The translations under genes and the position numbers were made by a program. From positions 163,286 through 227,285 of the forward strand of contig NZ_JYNL01000069.1 of NCBI RefSeq assembly GCF_001044235.1: DNA of 64,000 nt, in the 5' to 3' direction. This DNA is from Mycolicibacterium chlorophenolicum (lineage in GTDB: Bacteria > Actinomycetota > Actinomycetes > Mycobacteriales > Mycobacteriaceae). How positions within the stretch are numbered: the stretch's first letter is position 1; each line of letters starts with the position of its first letter. The notes beneath the pieces were generated by a model. It did no database searches, was not told the origin of the DNA, and saw nothing but the letters and a program-made list of their open reading frames with translations. This document shows positions 8,251 to 16,776 of the stretch, piece after piece.

Positions 8251-9879
8251 TCAGCCCTCCATGTGGGGATAGGTGTGGTGGGTGGGGGGTACGAAGGTCT
8301 CCTTGATGGAGCGGGCCGACGTCCACCGCGTCAGGTTCAACGCCGAGCCGGCCTTGTCGTTGGTGCCCGAGGCCCGTGAGCCACCGAAAGGCTGCTGGCC
8401 CACGACGGCGCCGGTCGGCTTGTCGTTGACGTAGAAGTTGCCCGCCGCGTGCCGGAGTCGCTGCTGCGCGGTGAGCACCGCGGCGCGGTCGTCGGCGATC
8501 ACCGCGCCGGTCAGCGCGTATCGCGCCCCGCCGTCGACGACGTCGAGGATGCGGTCGTAGTCCTCGTCGGGGTAGACGTGCACGGCCAGCAGCGGCCCGA
8601 AGTACTCGGTGGAGAACGCCTCGTCGGTCGGGTCGTCGGACAGCAGCACGGTGGGGCGAACGAAATAGCCTTCGCTGTCGTCGTATTCGCCGCCGGCGGC
8701 CACCGTGACACCCGCCGCGCCCTTGGCCCGCTCGATCGCGGCCACGTTCTTGGCGAACGCCCGCTCGTCGATCAGCGCGCCGCCGAAGTTCGTCAGGTCG
8801 GTGACGTCGCCGTAGCGCAGCGCCTCGGTGGCGCCGAGGAAGTCGTCGCCCATCTGCTGCCACACCGAGCGCGGAACATACGCCCGCGATGCGGCCGAGC
8901 ACTTCTGCCCCTGGTAGTCGAACGCACCGCGAATCAGGGCGGTGCGCAACACATCCGGCCGCGCTGACGAGTGGGCGACGACGAAGTCCTTGCCGCCGGT
9001 CTCCCCGACCAGCCGCGGGTAGGTGTCGTAGCGGTCGATGTGGGTGCCGACCTCGCGCCACAGGTGCTGGAACGTCGCGGTGGACCCGGTGAAGTGGATG
9101 CCCGCCAGCCGCGGGTCGGCCAGCGCGACGTCGGACACCGCCTTGCCGTCACCAGCGACCAGGTTGATGACACCCGGCGGCAGACCGGCCGCCTCGAGCA
9201 GCTGCATGGTCAGGTACGCCGCGAACGTCTGCGTGGGCGACGGCTTCCACACCACGGTGTTACCCATCAGAGCGGGGGCGGTGGGCAGGTTGCCGGCGAT
9301 CGCGGTGAAGTTGAACGGGGTGATCGCGTAGACGAAGCCCTCGAGCGGGCGGTGATCGGTGCGGTTCCACACCCCGTGTCCGCTGACGGGTTGCTCGGCC
9401 AGGATCTGCCGGGCGAACGCGACGTTGAATCGCCAGAAGTCGACGAGCTCGCACGGCGCGTCGATCTCGGCCTGGTAGGCGGACTTGGACTGGCCGAGCA
9501 TCGTGGCGGCGGCGATCTTCTCCCGCCACGGTCCGGCGAGCAGGTCGGCCGCACGCAGGAACACCGCGGCGCGCTCGTCGAACGGGGTGGCCTCCCAGTC
9601 GGCCTTGGCGGCGAGCGCGGCCTCGACGGCGGCGGTGGCGTCGGCGTGGTCGGCGTTGGTCAGTGTGCCCAGCCGCGCGGCGTGCCGGTGCGGCTGCACG
9701 ACGTCGATCCGGTCGCCGGCACCCATGCGGTGCCGCCCGCCGATGACGTGCGGCAGGTCGATCGGCTCGGCGGCGAGCCGGGTCAGTGCGTCGAGCAGCC
9801 TGGCGCGTTCCGGGGAGCCGGGGGCGAAGTCCCCGACGGGCTCGTTGGCGGGCAGCGGTACGTCGGTGATCGCATCCAT
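8251..9879 (-). CDS. pruA: 1-pyrroline-5-carboxylate dehydrogenase
   Basis: NAD-dependent aldehyde dehydrogenase that oxidises glutamate semialdehyde to glutamate, second step of proline use. The 542 residues closely follow M. tuberculosis Rv1187. Visible landmarks are TPFNFTAIAGNLPTAPALMG, the nucleotide loop FTGSTATF, general base Glu293 in VGETGGKDF, nucleophile Cys327 in YQGQKCSA, and EYFGPLLAVHVY. ATG 9879 gives the family start MDAITDVPLPANEP; the frame is open further upstream but not conserved. It lies first in the pruA-pruB operon, divergent from the regulator pruC across 95 bp. Confidence 0.97.
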   Translation of the reverse strand: MDAITDVPLPANEPVGDFAPGSPERARLLDALTRLAAEPIDLPHVIGGRHRMGAGDRIDVVQPHRHAARLGTLTNADHADATAAVEAALAAKADWEATPFDERAAVFLRAADLLAGPWREKIAAATMLGQSKSAYQAEIDAPCELVDFWRFNVAFARQILAEQPVSGHGVWNRTDHRPLEGFVYAITPFNFTAIAGNLPTAPALMGNTVVWKPSPTQTFAAYLTMQLLEAAGLPPGVINLVAGDGKAVSDVALADPRLAGIHFTGSTATFQHLWREVGTHIDRYDTYPRLVGETGGKDFVVAHSSARPDVLRTALIRGAFDYQGQKCSAASRAYVPRSVWQQMGDDFLGATEALRYGDVTDLTNFGGALIDERAFAKNVAAIERAKGAAGVTVAAGGEYDDSEGYFVRPTVLLSDDPTDEAFSTEYFGPLLAVHVYPDEDYDRILDVVDGGARYALTGAVIADDRAAVLTAQQRLRHAAGNFYVNDKPTGAVVGQQPFGGSRASGTNDKAGSALNLTRWTSARSIKETFVPPTHHTYPHMEG

Positions 9880-9974
9880 GTGCCCAAGCATGCCCACTTC
9901 GGCCGCGGTATCCGATGGCCGATCGGACAACGCCTGGCAGAATTGTTGGTTGGATCACACAAGAGGGAGGCGCC

Positions 9975-11555
9975 ATGGCGGCGACATCGACGGGCCTCGG
10001 CCTGGGTCAGCTCCTGCTGGCGCTGGACCGCACGATGGTGACGCTCGTCGAGGCGCCGCGCGGGCTGGACATGCCGGTCAGCTCGGTGGCGCTCGTCGAC
10101 GCCGACGACGTGCGTCTGGGATTGGCCGTCGGCCCGGGGCCGGCCGACGTGTTCTTCCTGCTCGGGGTCTCCGACGTGGAAGCGGTCGGATGGCTGGAAC
10201 GGCATACCGGCCGACCCGCGGCGATCTTCGTCAAGGAACCCACCGCCGCTGCGGTGAGCCGTGCGGCCGCACTGGGCGCCGCGGTGGTCGCCGTCGAACC
10301 GCAGGCCCGCTGGGAACACCTGTACCGCCTCGTCAACCACGCCTTCGAGCACCACGGTGATCGCGCTGACCCGCAGCATGATTCGGGCACCGACCTGTTC
10401 GGGCTGGCCCAGTCGATCGCCGACCGCACCCGCGGCATGGTGTGCATCGAGGACGCCGACAGCCGGATGCTCGCGTACTCGGCGTCCAGCGGGGAGGCCG
10501 ACGAGCTGCGCCGGCTGACGATCCTGGGCCGCTCCGGTCCGCCCGAGCATCTGGAGTGGATCGGCCAGTGGGGCATCTTCGATGCGCTGCGCGCCGGCTC
10601 GGAGGTGGTGCGGGTCGCCGAGCGGCCGGAACTGGGGCTGCGGCCGCGGCTGGCGGTCGGCGTGCATCTTCCGTCCGAGGACCGGGAGCGGCCGGGGTTC
10701 GCCGGGACGATCTGGCTGCAGCAGGGGTCGGCGCCGCTGGCCGACGACGTCGAGGAGATCCTGCGGGGCGGGGCCGTGCTGGCGGCGCGCATCATGGCGC
10801 GGCTGGCGGCGGCGCCGTCGCAGCACACCGCGCGCGTGCAGCAGCTGCTGGGCCTCGCCGGCACGGACGCCGACGACGTGGCGGCACTGGCCCGCGATCT
10901 GGGTATCCCCGCCGACGCGCGCGCGGCAGTGGTCGGGTTCCGCGGCCTGGACCGTTCGGTGCCCGCCGATGTGATCGCGTTGAGCGCGACTGCTTTTCGC
11001 GCCGACGCACAGGTGGTCAGCGCCGGCGACCGGGTGTTCGTGGTGCTGCCGAAGGTCACCGGCGCCGCGTCGGTGACGTCGTGGGCCCGCGGCCTGGTCG
11101 CCGCGCTGCGCCGCGAGCTCGACCTCGAGGTGCGGGCGGTGACGGCCTGCCCGCTGGCGGGGGTGGCCGCCGCGGCGGCGGCGCGGGCCGAGGTGGATCG
11201 GGTGTTCGACAGCGCACAGCGCCATCCCGGCGCGATCGGTCAGGTCACGACGGTCGACGAGGCACGCACGACGGTGCTGCTCGACGAGATCGTCTCGCAG
11301 GTGGCGGCGCAGCCGCGGCTCGTCGATCCGCGGGTGCGGGCGTTGCGCGAGCAGGAGCCGATGCTGGCGACCACGCTGCACGCCTTCCTCGACGGCTTCG
11401 GTGACATCGGGGCGATCGCCCAGCGCCTGCACGTGCATCCCAACACCGTGCGCTACCGCATCCGGCGGGTGGAGAAGCTACTGGCGACCTCGCTCGACGA
11501 CCCCGACGACCGGCTGGTGCTCGCGTTGGCGCTGCGCGCCACCGAACCCTCCTGA
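9975..11555 (+). CDS. pruC: PucR/CdaR-type regulator of proline catabolism
   Basis: A 526-residue transcription factor equivalent to M. tuberculosis Rv1186c, known as PruC, a proline-responsive regulator of pruAB. The C-terminus has the PucR-type helix-turn-helix (IGAIAQRLHVHPNTVRYRIR, followed by a short helix). The N-terminal and central parts form GAF-like sensing regions (for example MVCIEDADSRMLAYSA). ATG 9975 has a strong site GAGGGAGG just upstream. Its divergent position next to pruA agrees with direct control of that promoter in the 95-bp gap. Downstream a large inverted repeat separates it from the convergent dapC. Confidence 0.92.
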   Translation: MAATSTGLGLGQLLLALDRTMVTLVEAPRGLDMPVSSVALVDADDVRLGLAVGPGPADVFFLLGVSDVEAVGWLERHTGRPAAIFVKEPTAAAVSRAAALGAAVVAVEPQARWEHLYRLVNHAFEHHGDRADPQHDSGTDLFGLAQSIADRTRGMVCIEDADSRMLAYSASSGEADELRRLTILGRSGPPEHLEWIGQWGIFDALRAGSEVVRVAERPELGLRPRLAVGVHLPSEDRERPGFAGTIWLQQGSAPLADDVEEILRGGAVLAARIMARLAAAPSQHTARVQQLLGLAGTDADDVAALARDLGIPADARAAVVGFRGLDRSVPADVIALSATAFRADAQVVSAGDRVFVVLPKVTGAASVTSWARGLVAALRRELDLEVRAVTACPLAGVAAAAAARAEVDRVFDSAQRHPGAIGQVTTVDEARTTVLLDEIVSQVAAQPRLVDPRVRALREQEPMLATTLHAFLDGFGDIGAIAQRLHVHPNTVRYRIRRVEKLLATSLDDPDDRLVLALALRATEPS

Positions 11556-11562
11556 TCTGACC

Positions 11563-11622
11563 GCGAGCAGACGCAAACTCGCGTGATCGCGGCGCTGTCT
11601 GCCGGAGTTTGCGTCTGTTCGC
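11563..11622. terminator. Inverted repeat filling the pruC/dapC convergent gap
   Basis: Two 18-nt arms (11563-11580 and 11605-11622) are reverse complements with one mismatch around a 24-nt loop. The arms begin GCGAGCAGACGCAAACTC. They occupy practically the whole space between the pruC stop (11555) and the dapC stop (11624), so the hairpin is placed to end transcription from both sides. There is no U-tract, as is common in mycobacteria. Confidence 0.7.
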
Positions 11623-11623
11623 G

Positions 11624-12694
11624 CTAGGAGGTCAGGCGGGCCGCCGCGGCGGCGATGCGCTCGTCGGTGGCGGTCAACGCGACCCGGACGTGCTGCGCAC
11701 CGCGGGGGCCGTAGAACTCCCCCGGCGCGACGAGGATGCCGCGCTCGGCGAGCCAGGCGAGGGTGTCGCGGCAGGGCTCGCCGCGGGTGGCCCACAGGTA
11801 CAGCCCGGCCTCGGAGTGGTCCACGGTGAAACCCGCCGCGCGCAGCGCAGGCAACAGCTGCTCGCGGCGGCGCGCATAGCGGGCGCGCTGCTCACGTTCG
11901 TGCCCGTCGTCGTCGAGGGCGGCCACCATCGCGGCCTGCACCGGAGTGGGCACCATCATGCCGGCGTGTTTGCGCACCGCGAGCAGCTCGGCGACCACCG
12001 CCGAGTCCCCGGCGACGAACCCGGCCCGGTAGCCGGCCAGCGACGACGTCTTCGACAGCGAGTGCAGCGCCAGCAGACCGGTGTGGTCACCGTCGCAGAC
12101 GTCGGGGTGGAGCACCGACAGCGGCGCGGTGTCCCAGCCCAGCCCCAGGTAGCACTCGTCGGAGGCGACGAGCACGCCGCGCTCCCGGGCCCAGCCGACC
12201 ACCTTGCGCAGGTGCTCGACGCCGAGCACTTTGCCGGTCGGGTTGCTCGGCGAGTTCAGGTACACCAGCGCGGGCACCGACGGCCCGAGCTGGGTCAGCG
12301 AATCGGCGCGCACGACGGCGGCACCGGCGAGCAGCGCACCCACCTCGTAGGTGGGATAGGCGAGCTCGGGGACGACGACCGTGTCCGCGGCGCCGAGGCC
12401 GAGCAGCGTGGGCAGCCACGCGATCAGTTCCTTGGTGCCGATCACCGGCAGCACCGCGTCAGGCGCGAGACCGGTGATGCCGTACCGGCGGGCCAGCGCG
12501 GCGACCGCGGCCTCGCGCAGCGCGGCGGTGCCCGCGGTGGTCGGATAGCCGGGCGCGGCACTGGCGGCGGCCAGGGCCTCCCGGATCACCGGCGCGACCG
12601 GGTCGACCGGCGTGCCGACCGACAGGTCGACGATGCCGTCGGGGTGTGCGCGGGCGGTCGCCGTGACGTCGGCGAGGGTGTCCCAGGGGAACAC
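11624..12694 (-). CDS. dapC: N-succinyldiaminopimelate aminotransferase
   Basis: PLP enzyme that transaminates N-succinyl-2-amino-6-ketopimelate in the lysine/DAP pathway. The 356 residues match the Rv1178-type DapC: LSVGTPVDPVAPVI, PTTAGTAALREAAVAALARRYG, NSPSNPTG, SDECYLGLGW, and the PLP lysine Lys215 in LHSLSKTSSLAGYRAGF. The only canonical start is GTG 12694, giving MFPWDTLADV. In relatives a few residues precede this (ending LPVFPWD), and here the frame is open back to a TGA at 12755 but without ATG, GTG or TTG, so a CTG start at 12700 cannot be excluded. fdxC lies 53 bp upstream on the same strand. Confidence 0.95.
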   Translation of the reverse strand: MFPWDTLADVTATARAHPDGIVDLSVGTPVDPVAPVIREALAAASAAPGYPTTAGTAALREAAVAALARRYGITGLAPDAVLPVIGTKELIAWLPTLLGLGAADTVVVPELAYPTYEVGALLAGAAVVRADSLTQLGPSVPALVYLNSPSNPTGKVLGVEHLRKVVGWARERGVLVASDECYLGLGWDTAPLSVLHPDVCDGDHTGLLALHSLSKTSSLAGYRAGFVAGDSAVVAELLAVRKHAGMMVPTPVQAAMVAALDDDGHEREQRARYARRREQLLPALRAAGFTVDHSEAGLYLWATRGEPCRDTLAWLAERGILVAPGEFYGPRGAQHVRVALTATDERIAAAAARLTS

Positions 12695-12747
12695 CGGCAG
12701 CGCCGCCGACCGCAGTGGCCGGCGCGCCTTAGGCCGTGGGATCGTGC

Positions 12748-13071
12748 TCAGTCTTCACCCTGCGGGGGCAGGTCCTTGACCGCCTGCGGGTCGTTGTCGG
12801 TCTGGCCGACCTTCGACGCGCCGCCGGGCGAGCCGAGTTCGCTGAAGAAATCCGCGTTGATCTGGGTGTAGCTGCTCCACTGGTCCGGCACATCGTCTTC
12901 GTAGTAGATGGCCTCGACAGGGCACACCGGCTCGCAGGCGCCGCAGTCGACGCACTCGTCCGGGTGGATGTACAGCATGCGTGCGCCCTCGTAGATGCAG
13001 TCGACCGGGCACTCCTCGATACATGCCTTGTCTTTGACGTCGACGCAGGGCTCGGCAATCGTGTACGTCAC
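12748..13071 (-). CDS. fdxC: 7Fe ferredoxin
   Basis: A 107-residue ferredoxin with one 3Fe-4S and one 4Fe-4S cluster, a small cytosolic electron carrier. Cysteines at 9, 17, 21, 25, 40, 43, 46 and 50 fit the 7Fe pattern (CVDVKDKACIEECPVDCI, then CVDCGACEPVCP). The C-terminal extension WSSYTQINADFFSELGSPGG is typical of mycobacterial FdxC (Rv1177). GTG 13071 follows GGAGA at good spacing. It is upstream of dapC on the same strand, as in M. tuberculosis, and may share its transcript. The redox partner is not shown by the sequence. Confidence 0.96.
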   Translation of the reverse strand: MTYTIAEPCVDVKDKACIEECPVDCIYEGARMLYIHPDECVDCGACEPVCPVEAIYYEDDVPDQWSSYTQINADFFSELGSPGGASKVGQTDNDPQAVKDLPPQGED

Positions 13072-13202
13072 GAACTTCTCCTAAGTCCTCTCGAACTACC
13101 TGTCCGGTGGGGCTGTCCCGGCAAGCGCACTGATGGGCGCGACCGTTGTGGCAAGTATCCCTGCCGTTTGTTGGACGCGCGTGTCAGTGTGCCCTAACTC
13201 GT

Positions 13203-13230
13203 ACGCGCAACCGGGTTAGGGGTTGCGCGT
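13203..13230. terminator. Stem-loop downstream of the DHA2 exporter
   Basis: ACGCGCAAC (13203-13211) pairs perfectly with GTTGCGCGT (13222-13230) around a 10-nt loop. It lies about 60 nt past the stop of the minus-strand exporter and about 130 nt upstream of fdxC, so it probably separates the two. The rest of 13072-13286 shows no gene; it should hold the fdxC promoter. Confidence 0.5.
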
Positions 13231-13286
13231 GGTTACAGATACTAAACGTCTCATTTACTGGACGCCTAGCACCACACGCCTGTGCG

Positions 13287-14840
13287 TCATGCCGAAAGCT
13301 CGGCCCGCGGGTGGGCGGGCAGGAACGCCGCGACGAACACCGCACCGGCCAGACACACGGCGGCCGCGGTCAGGCAGCCCGCCCCGAGACCGGACAGGAA
13401 CGCGTCGGTGACACCGGCGCGCAGGGCCGTCGCGACAGGTTCGGGCGCCTGCGCCGCGACGCCCAGACCCTGTGCCAGCCCTTCGCCGACCAGACTGCGC
13501 AGCGCCGGCGGCAGCAGAGCGACGGCCGGGGTGTCGCCGAGGCCGCCGGTGTAGAGCGTGGCGAAGATGCTGCCGATCACCGCGACCCCGAGGGTTCCGC
13601 CGACCTGGCGGGTGGCGTCGTTGACGGCCGAGCCCGCGCCGGCCTGCTCGGGCCGCACCACCCCCATGATCGAGTCGGTCGCCGGCGCGGAGGTCAGTCC
13701 CAGCCCGCCCCCGAGTAGCACCATCTGCGCCGCCATCTCGAGGTAGGAGACGCTGAGGTCGATCGTGGAGATCCACGCGAACGACGCCGCCATCATCAAC
13801 AAGCCCACTGCGACAACCACTTTCGTGCCGACCCGGGTGACCGCGAGCTGGGTGCCGAGCACCGAGCCGATCGCGATCGAGCACGCGACGGGCAGGATGC
13901 GCAGGCCCGTACCCAGGGGGCTGAACCCTTGGAGCAACTGCATGAACTGGGTGATCAGGAAGATGAATCCGAACAGCGCGAAGAACGCCACGGTGACCGC
14001 ACCGCTGGCGGCACTGAACCTCAGGTTGGCGAACAGCGACACGTCGATCAGTGGATCCGGCCGGCGGCGTTCCCATCCGACGAACACCAGCCCGGCGCAG
14101 AGCGCGACGGCGAAGCCCCCGAGCGTTGCGGCGCTGCCCCATCCGCGGGCGGGTGCCTCGATGATCGTGTAGACGAGCGCGCCGAGCAGGATCACCGACA
14201 CCGCCACCCCGCCGAGGTCCATCCGGGTCCGGTCGGCCGGCGCCGCCGCGCGGATCGCCCACGGAGCAGCGAGCGCGGCGAGCAGCGCGATGGGCGCCAG
14301 CGCCAGGAAAAGGCTTCCCCACCAGAAGCTTTCGAGCAGCGCTCCGCCGAGGATCGGGCCGATGGCGACCCCGAGGCCCGTCACCGCCCCCCACGCCCCG
14401 ATGGCTGCGGCGCGCCGACGCGGGTCGCGGAACGTGTCGGTGATGATCGCCAGCGTGGTCGGATAGATCAGCGCCGAGGCCACGCCCATCACCACCCGCA
14501 TCAGGATCAGCGCGTCGGTCGTCGTGCAGAGTGCCGCACCGACGCTCGCCGCGGCGAACAGCAGCAGACCGGCGATCAGCGTGCGTCGCCGACCGAGTTT
14601 GTCGCCGACGGTGCCGCCCGCGAGCACGAGCGCGGCGAAGGCCAGGTTGTAGGCGTCGACGATCCACTGCAGCCCGCGGGTCGACGCGCCCAGTTCCGAA
14701 TTCAGGGTCGGCAGAGCGACGTTGACGATCGTCGTCTCCACGTTGATGGCCAGCGCGGCCACCAGCGTGACGACCAGTGCGGCAATCGGTTTCGACGGCG
14801 CGGCCATGCGGTGCCGGGGCGGGACTGCGGTCAGCGACAT
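13287..14840 (-). CDS. MFS drug exporter, DHA2 (14-TM, EmrB/QacA) family
   Basis: A 517-residue membrane antiporter of the 14-helix family. Motif A-like GGTVGDKLGRRRTLIAGLLL, motif C-like GLGVAIGPILGGALLE, and the acidic residue in NVETTIVNVALPTL of helix 1 are all typical of EmrB/QacA exporters that remove lipophilic or cationic drugs. ATG 14840 is preceded by AAGGTGG. The gene lies directly downstream of a TetR gene on the same strand; the 74-bp space holds two palindromic operator-like sites (14854-14909), strongly suggesting TetR repression of efflux. Confidence 0.9.
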   Translation of the reverse strand: MSLTAVPPRHRMAAPSKPIAALVVTLVAALAINVETTIVNVALPTLNSELGASTRGLQWIVDAYNLAFAALVLAGGTVGDKLGRRRTLIAGLLLFAAASVGAALCTTTDALILMRVVMGVASALIYPTTLAIITDTFRDPRRRAAAIGAWGAVTGLGVAIGPILGGALLESFWWGSLFLALAPIALLAALAAPWAIRAAAPADRTRMDLGGVAVSVILLGALVYTIIEAPARGWGSAATLGGFAVALCAGLVFVGWERRRPDPLIDVSLFANLRFSAASGAVTVAFFALFGFIFLITQFMQLLQGFSPLGTGLRILPVACSIAIGSVLGTQLAVTRVGTKVVVAVGLLMMAASFAWISTIDLSVSYLEMAAQMVLLGGGLGLTSAPATDSIMGVVRPEQAGAGSAVNDATRQVGGTLGVAVIGSIFATLYTGGLGDTPAVALLPPALRSLVGEGLAQGLGVAAQAPEPVATALRAGVTDAFLSGLGAGCLTAAAVCLAGAVFVAAFLPAHPRAELSA

Positions 14841-14853
14841 GGCGGCCACCTTG

Positions 14854-14909
14854 ATGTTGACAGTGTTAACACCTGTGAGCATGGCAGGCTGAGTTAACGC
14901 TGTCAACAT
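14854..14909. promoter_or_regulatory. Tandem TetR-type operators upstream of the DHA2 exporter
   Basis: Two 17-bp arms, 14854-14870 and 14893-14909, are inverted copies differing at one base. Each arm is itself a 15-bp dyad: GTTGACAGTGTTAAC (14856-14870) and GTTAACGCTGTCAAC (14893-14907). The arrangement fits two TetR dimers covering the exporter promoter between the TetR stop (14915) and the exporter start (14840). Binding is inferred from symmetry and position. Confidence 0.7.
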
Positions 14910-14914
14910 AGAAG

Positions 14915-15541
14915 TCAGGCGCGCGGCGCCGACCGCAGTCCGTCCTCGACGACCTGGAGAAGCCGCTCGCTGATCAACCGCTTCTCCTCGGCGCCGGCAT
15001 GGCTCAGCGGCCCGTCGAGGAAGAGCTCCGCCAGACCGTGCACCGCGGCCCACGCCGCCTCGTCGAAACCGGCGCGCCGGTCCGCGGACAGCACCCCGAC
15101 CTCCACGAGGTCGTCGATGCAGCCGGTCAGGATCTGGAACGGATGCCGCGACGGGTCGACGTCCTCGTCGGCGCGGTCGGGTCCGTCCTTGGCGAACGCG
15201 GTGCGGAACAATCCGGGCTCGGCGAGCGCGAAGTCGACGTACGCGCGGCCTGTCGCCCTGAGTCGGGCCAGTGCCCGGCGGTCGCGCGGCCCTCGGTTGG
15301 GCACAGCCGCCACCGCCTCGCGCATGGCCTCCCCCAGTTGTCCCATCGCGTGGATCTGTACCGCGCCCAGCAGGGCACGGCGGTCGGCATAGTGCCGGTA
15401 GGCGGCCGAGTTGCTGACCCCGGCCAGGCGCTGGACGTCGCGCAGCACCACCGCGTCGGGGCCGCCGGCACGGGCCAGCGCGACGCCGTGGTCGAGCAGC
15501 GTCTGCCTGAGGTTGCCGTGGTGGTACGACGTGGCCGCCAT
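14915..15541 (-). CDS. TetR-family repressor (WHG-type C-terminal domain)
   Basis: A 208-residue regulator. The N-terminal DNA-binding domain runs about 10-60 (LRQTLLDHGVALARAGGPDA, then LAGVSNSAAYRHYADRRALL). The C-terminal part (AYVDFALAEPGLFRTAF, and later GLAELFLDGPLSH) is the WHG ligand-binding type common in mycobacteria. ATG 15541 gives the short MAATSYHHGNLRQ opening. Its likely target is the exporter immediately downstream. A weaker related sequence, GTTGACAAGTCTTAC at 15542-15556, touches its own start and may allow autoregulation. YceI is divergent 125 bp away. Confidence 0.9.
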   Translation of the reverse strand: MAATSYHHGNLRQTLLDHGVALARAGGPDAVVLRDVQRLAGVSNSAAYRHYADRRALLGAVQIHAMGQLGEAMREAVAAVPNRGPRDRRALARLRATGRAYVDFALAEPGLFRTAFAKDGPDRADEDVDPSRHPFQILTGCIDDLVEVGVLSADRRAGFDEAAWAAVHGLAELFLDGPLSHAGAEEKRLISERLLQVVEDGLRSAPRA

Positions 15542-15666
15542 GTTGACAAGTCTTACATCGACGCCGTCCACAACGCGGCGACGTCGCCGGGAATGAATTC
15601 GGACTGCGGTCCGTTTATCCGGGCGTGATCGTCGGATCGGCCGACGCGCTCCCGGAAGGAACACCC

Positions 15667-16221
15667 ATGACCAGCCCCGTTTCCGTCGCCACCGCCCTGC
15701 CCACCGGCACCTGGGCGATCGATCCCGTCCACTCATCGGTCGGCTTCTCGGTACGCCACCTGATGGTCAGCAAGGTCCGCGGCGAATTCGACACGTTCAG
15801 CGGCGCCATCACCGTCGCCGAGGACGGCACCCCGTCGGTGACCGCCGAGATCGCCGTCGACTCCGTCAACACCCGCAACGAGCAGCGCGACGCGCACCTG
15901 CGGGCCGCTGATTTCTTCGACGTCGAGAACCATCCCGTCGCGACCTTCGCCTCGACGGCGGTGCGCGCCGACGGTGACCACTACGTCCTCGACGGTGACT
16001 TCACGCTCAAGGGCGTCACCAAGCCGATCTCGCTGACACTGGAGTTCAACGGCGTCAACCCCGGCATGGGCCACGGCGAGGTCGCCGGCTTCGAGGCCTC
16101 GGTGGTGCTCAACCGCAAGGACTTCGGGATCGACATCGACATGCCGCTGGAGACCGGCGGGGCCGTCGTCGGCGACAAGGTGACGATCACCCTCGAGATC
16201 GAGGCCCTCAAGCAAGCCTGA
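15667..16221 (+). CDS. YceI-family protein
   Basis: A 184-residue lipocalin-like protein of the YceI/polyisoprenoid-binding family. It reads WAIDPVHSSVGFSVRHLMVSK, then the conserved FDTFSG, the VDSVNTRNEQRDAHLRAADF segment and FTLKGVTKPISLTLEF. No signal peptide is visible, so this copy is probably cytosolic, as in several actinobacteria. ATG 15667 follows GGAAGGA. YceI proteins bind long isoprenoid or amide lipids in a beta-barrel; the physiological role here is unknown. A strong terminator hairpin follows. Confidence 0.92.
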   Translation: MTSPVSVATALPTGTWAIDPVHSSVGFSVRHLMVSKVRGEFDTFSGAITVAEDGTPSVTAEIAVDSVNTRNEQRDAHLRAADFFDVENHPVATFASTAVRADGDHYVLDGDFTLKGVTKPISLTLEFNGVNPGMGHGEVAGFEASVVLNRKDFGIDIDMPLETGGAVVGDKVTITLEIEALKQA

Positions 16222-16229
16222 GGCCCTGC

Positions 16230-16260
16230 ACTCGGGCCGCATCGGTGATGCGGCCCGAGT
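16230..16260. terminator. Bidirectional terminator between yceI and the CsbD-like gene
   Basis: A perfect 14-bp stem (16230-16243 and 16247-16260; arm ACTCGGGCCGCATC) with a 3-nt loop lies between the convergent stops at 16221 and 16264. Very stable and well placed for both transcripts. Confidence 0.85.
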
Positions 16261-16263
16261 CGG

Positions 16264-16683
16264 TCACCGAACGATGGCTTCCTTCAGTCCGGCGGTCACG
16301 GCCTTCGTCGCGACCGCGCGGCCCTTGTGTCGCTTGCCCGAGGACCGTGAGGACCCCGAGGACGCAGTCCGACTCCGCCGCCGCAGCAGCAGCGCCGCGA
16401 CGAGGGCGGCGCCGACCACGGCCAGTACGGCGACGAACCTCGAGTCGGAGGCCGTTTCGGTGACCGCGTGCTTCACCTCGACCGCCTTGTCCTGCGCGGA
16501 ATCGGCGATGTCGGAGGCCTTTTCGGTGACGGCCTGCTTCACGTCGTCGACGTTCTGCTTCACCTCGGCCTCGGTCTTGTCCGCGGCGCCCTCGGCGCGC
16601 AGGGTGTCATCACCGGTGACGTCACCGGCGGCTTCCTTTGCGCGACCGGCGAATTCCTGAGCCTTGTCGGACAGATCTCCCAT
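16264..16683 (-). CDS. CsbD-like stress protein with C-terminal membrane anchor
   Basis: A 139-residue protein. The first 60 residues form the charged, Ala/Lys/Asp-rich CsbD-type helix bundle (KAQEFAGRAKEAAGDVTGDD, then LRAEGAADKTEAEVKQNVDD). A second amphipathic stretch follows, then one transmembrane helix around 85-102 (FVAVLAVVGAALVAALLL) and a basic Ser/Arg-rich tail. CsbD proteins are induced by general stress but have no known reaction. ATG 16683 follows AAGGAG at 8 nt. The membrane anchor and basic tail are unusual for plain CsbD proteins and suggest an envelope role. Confidence 0.8.
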   Translation of the reverse strand: MGDLSDKAQEFAGRAKEAAGDVTGDDTLRAEGAADKTEAEVKQNVDDVKQAVTEKASDIADSAQDKAVEVKHAVTETASDSRFVAVLAVVGAALVAALLLRRRSRTASSGSSRSSGKRHKGRAVATKAVTAGLKEAIVR

Positions 16684-16776
16684 GATTGCCACTCCTTCGA
16701 TTTCCGTTACTGCCCTTGAGACGGCGGGCAGGCGGCAAACCGAACGGCGCAGGGCCGGTGACGTCCGCCACAGGGC

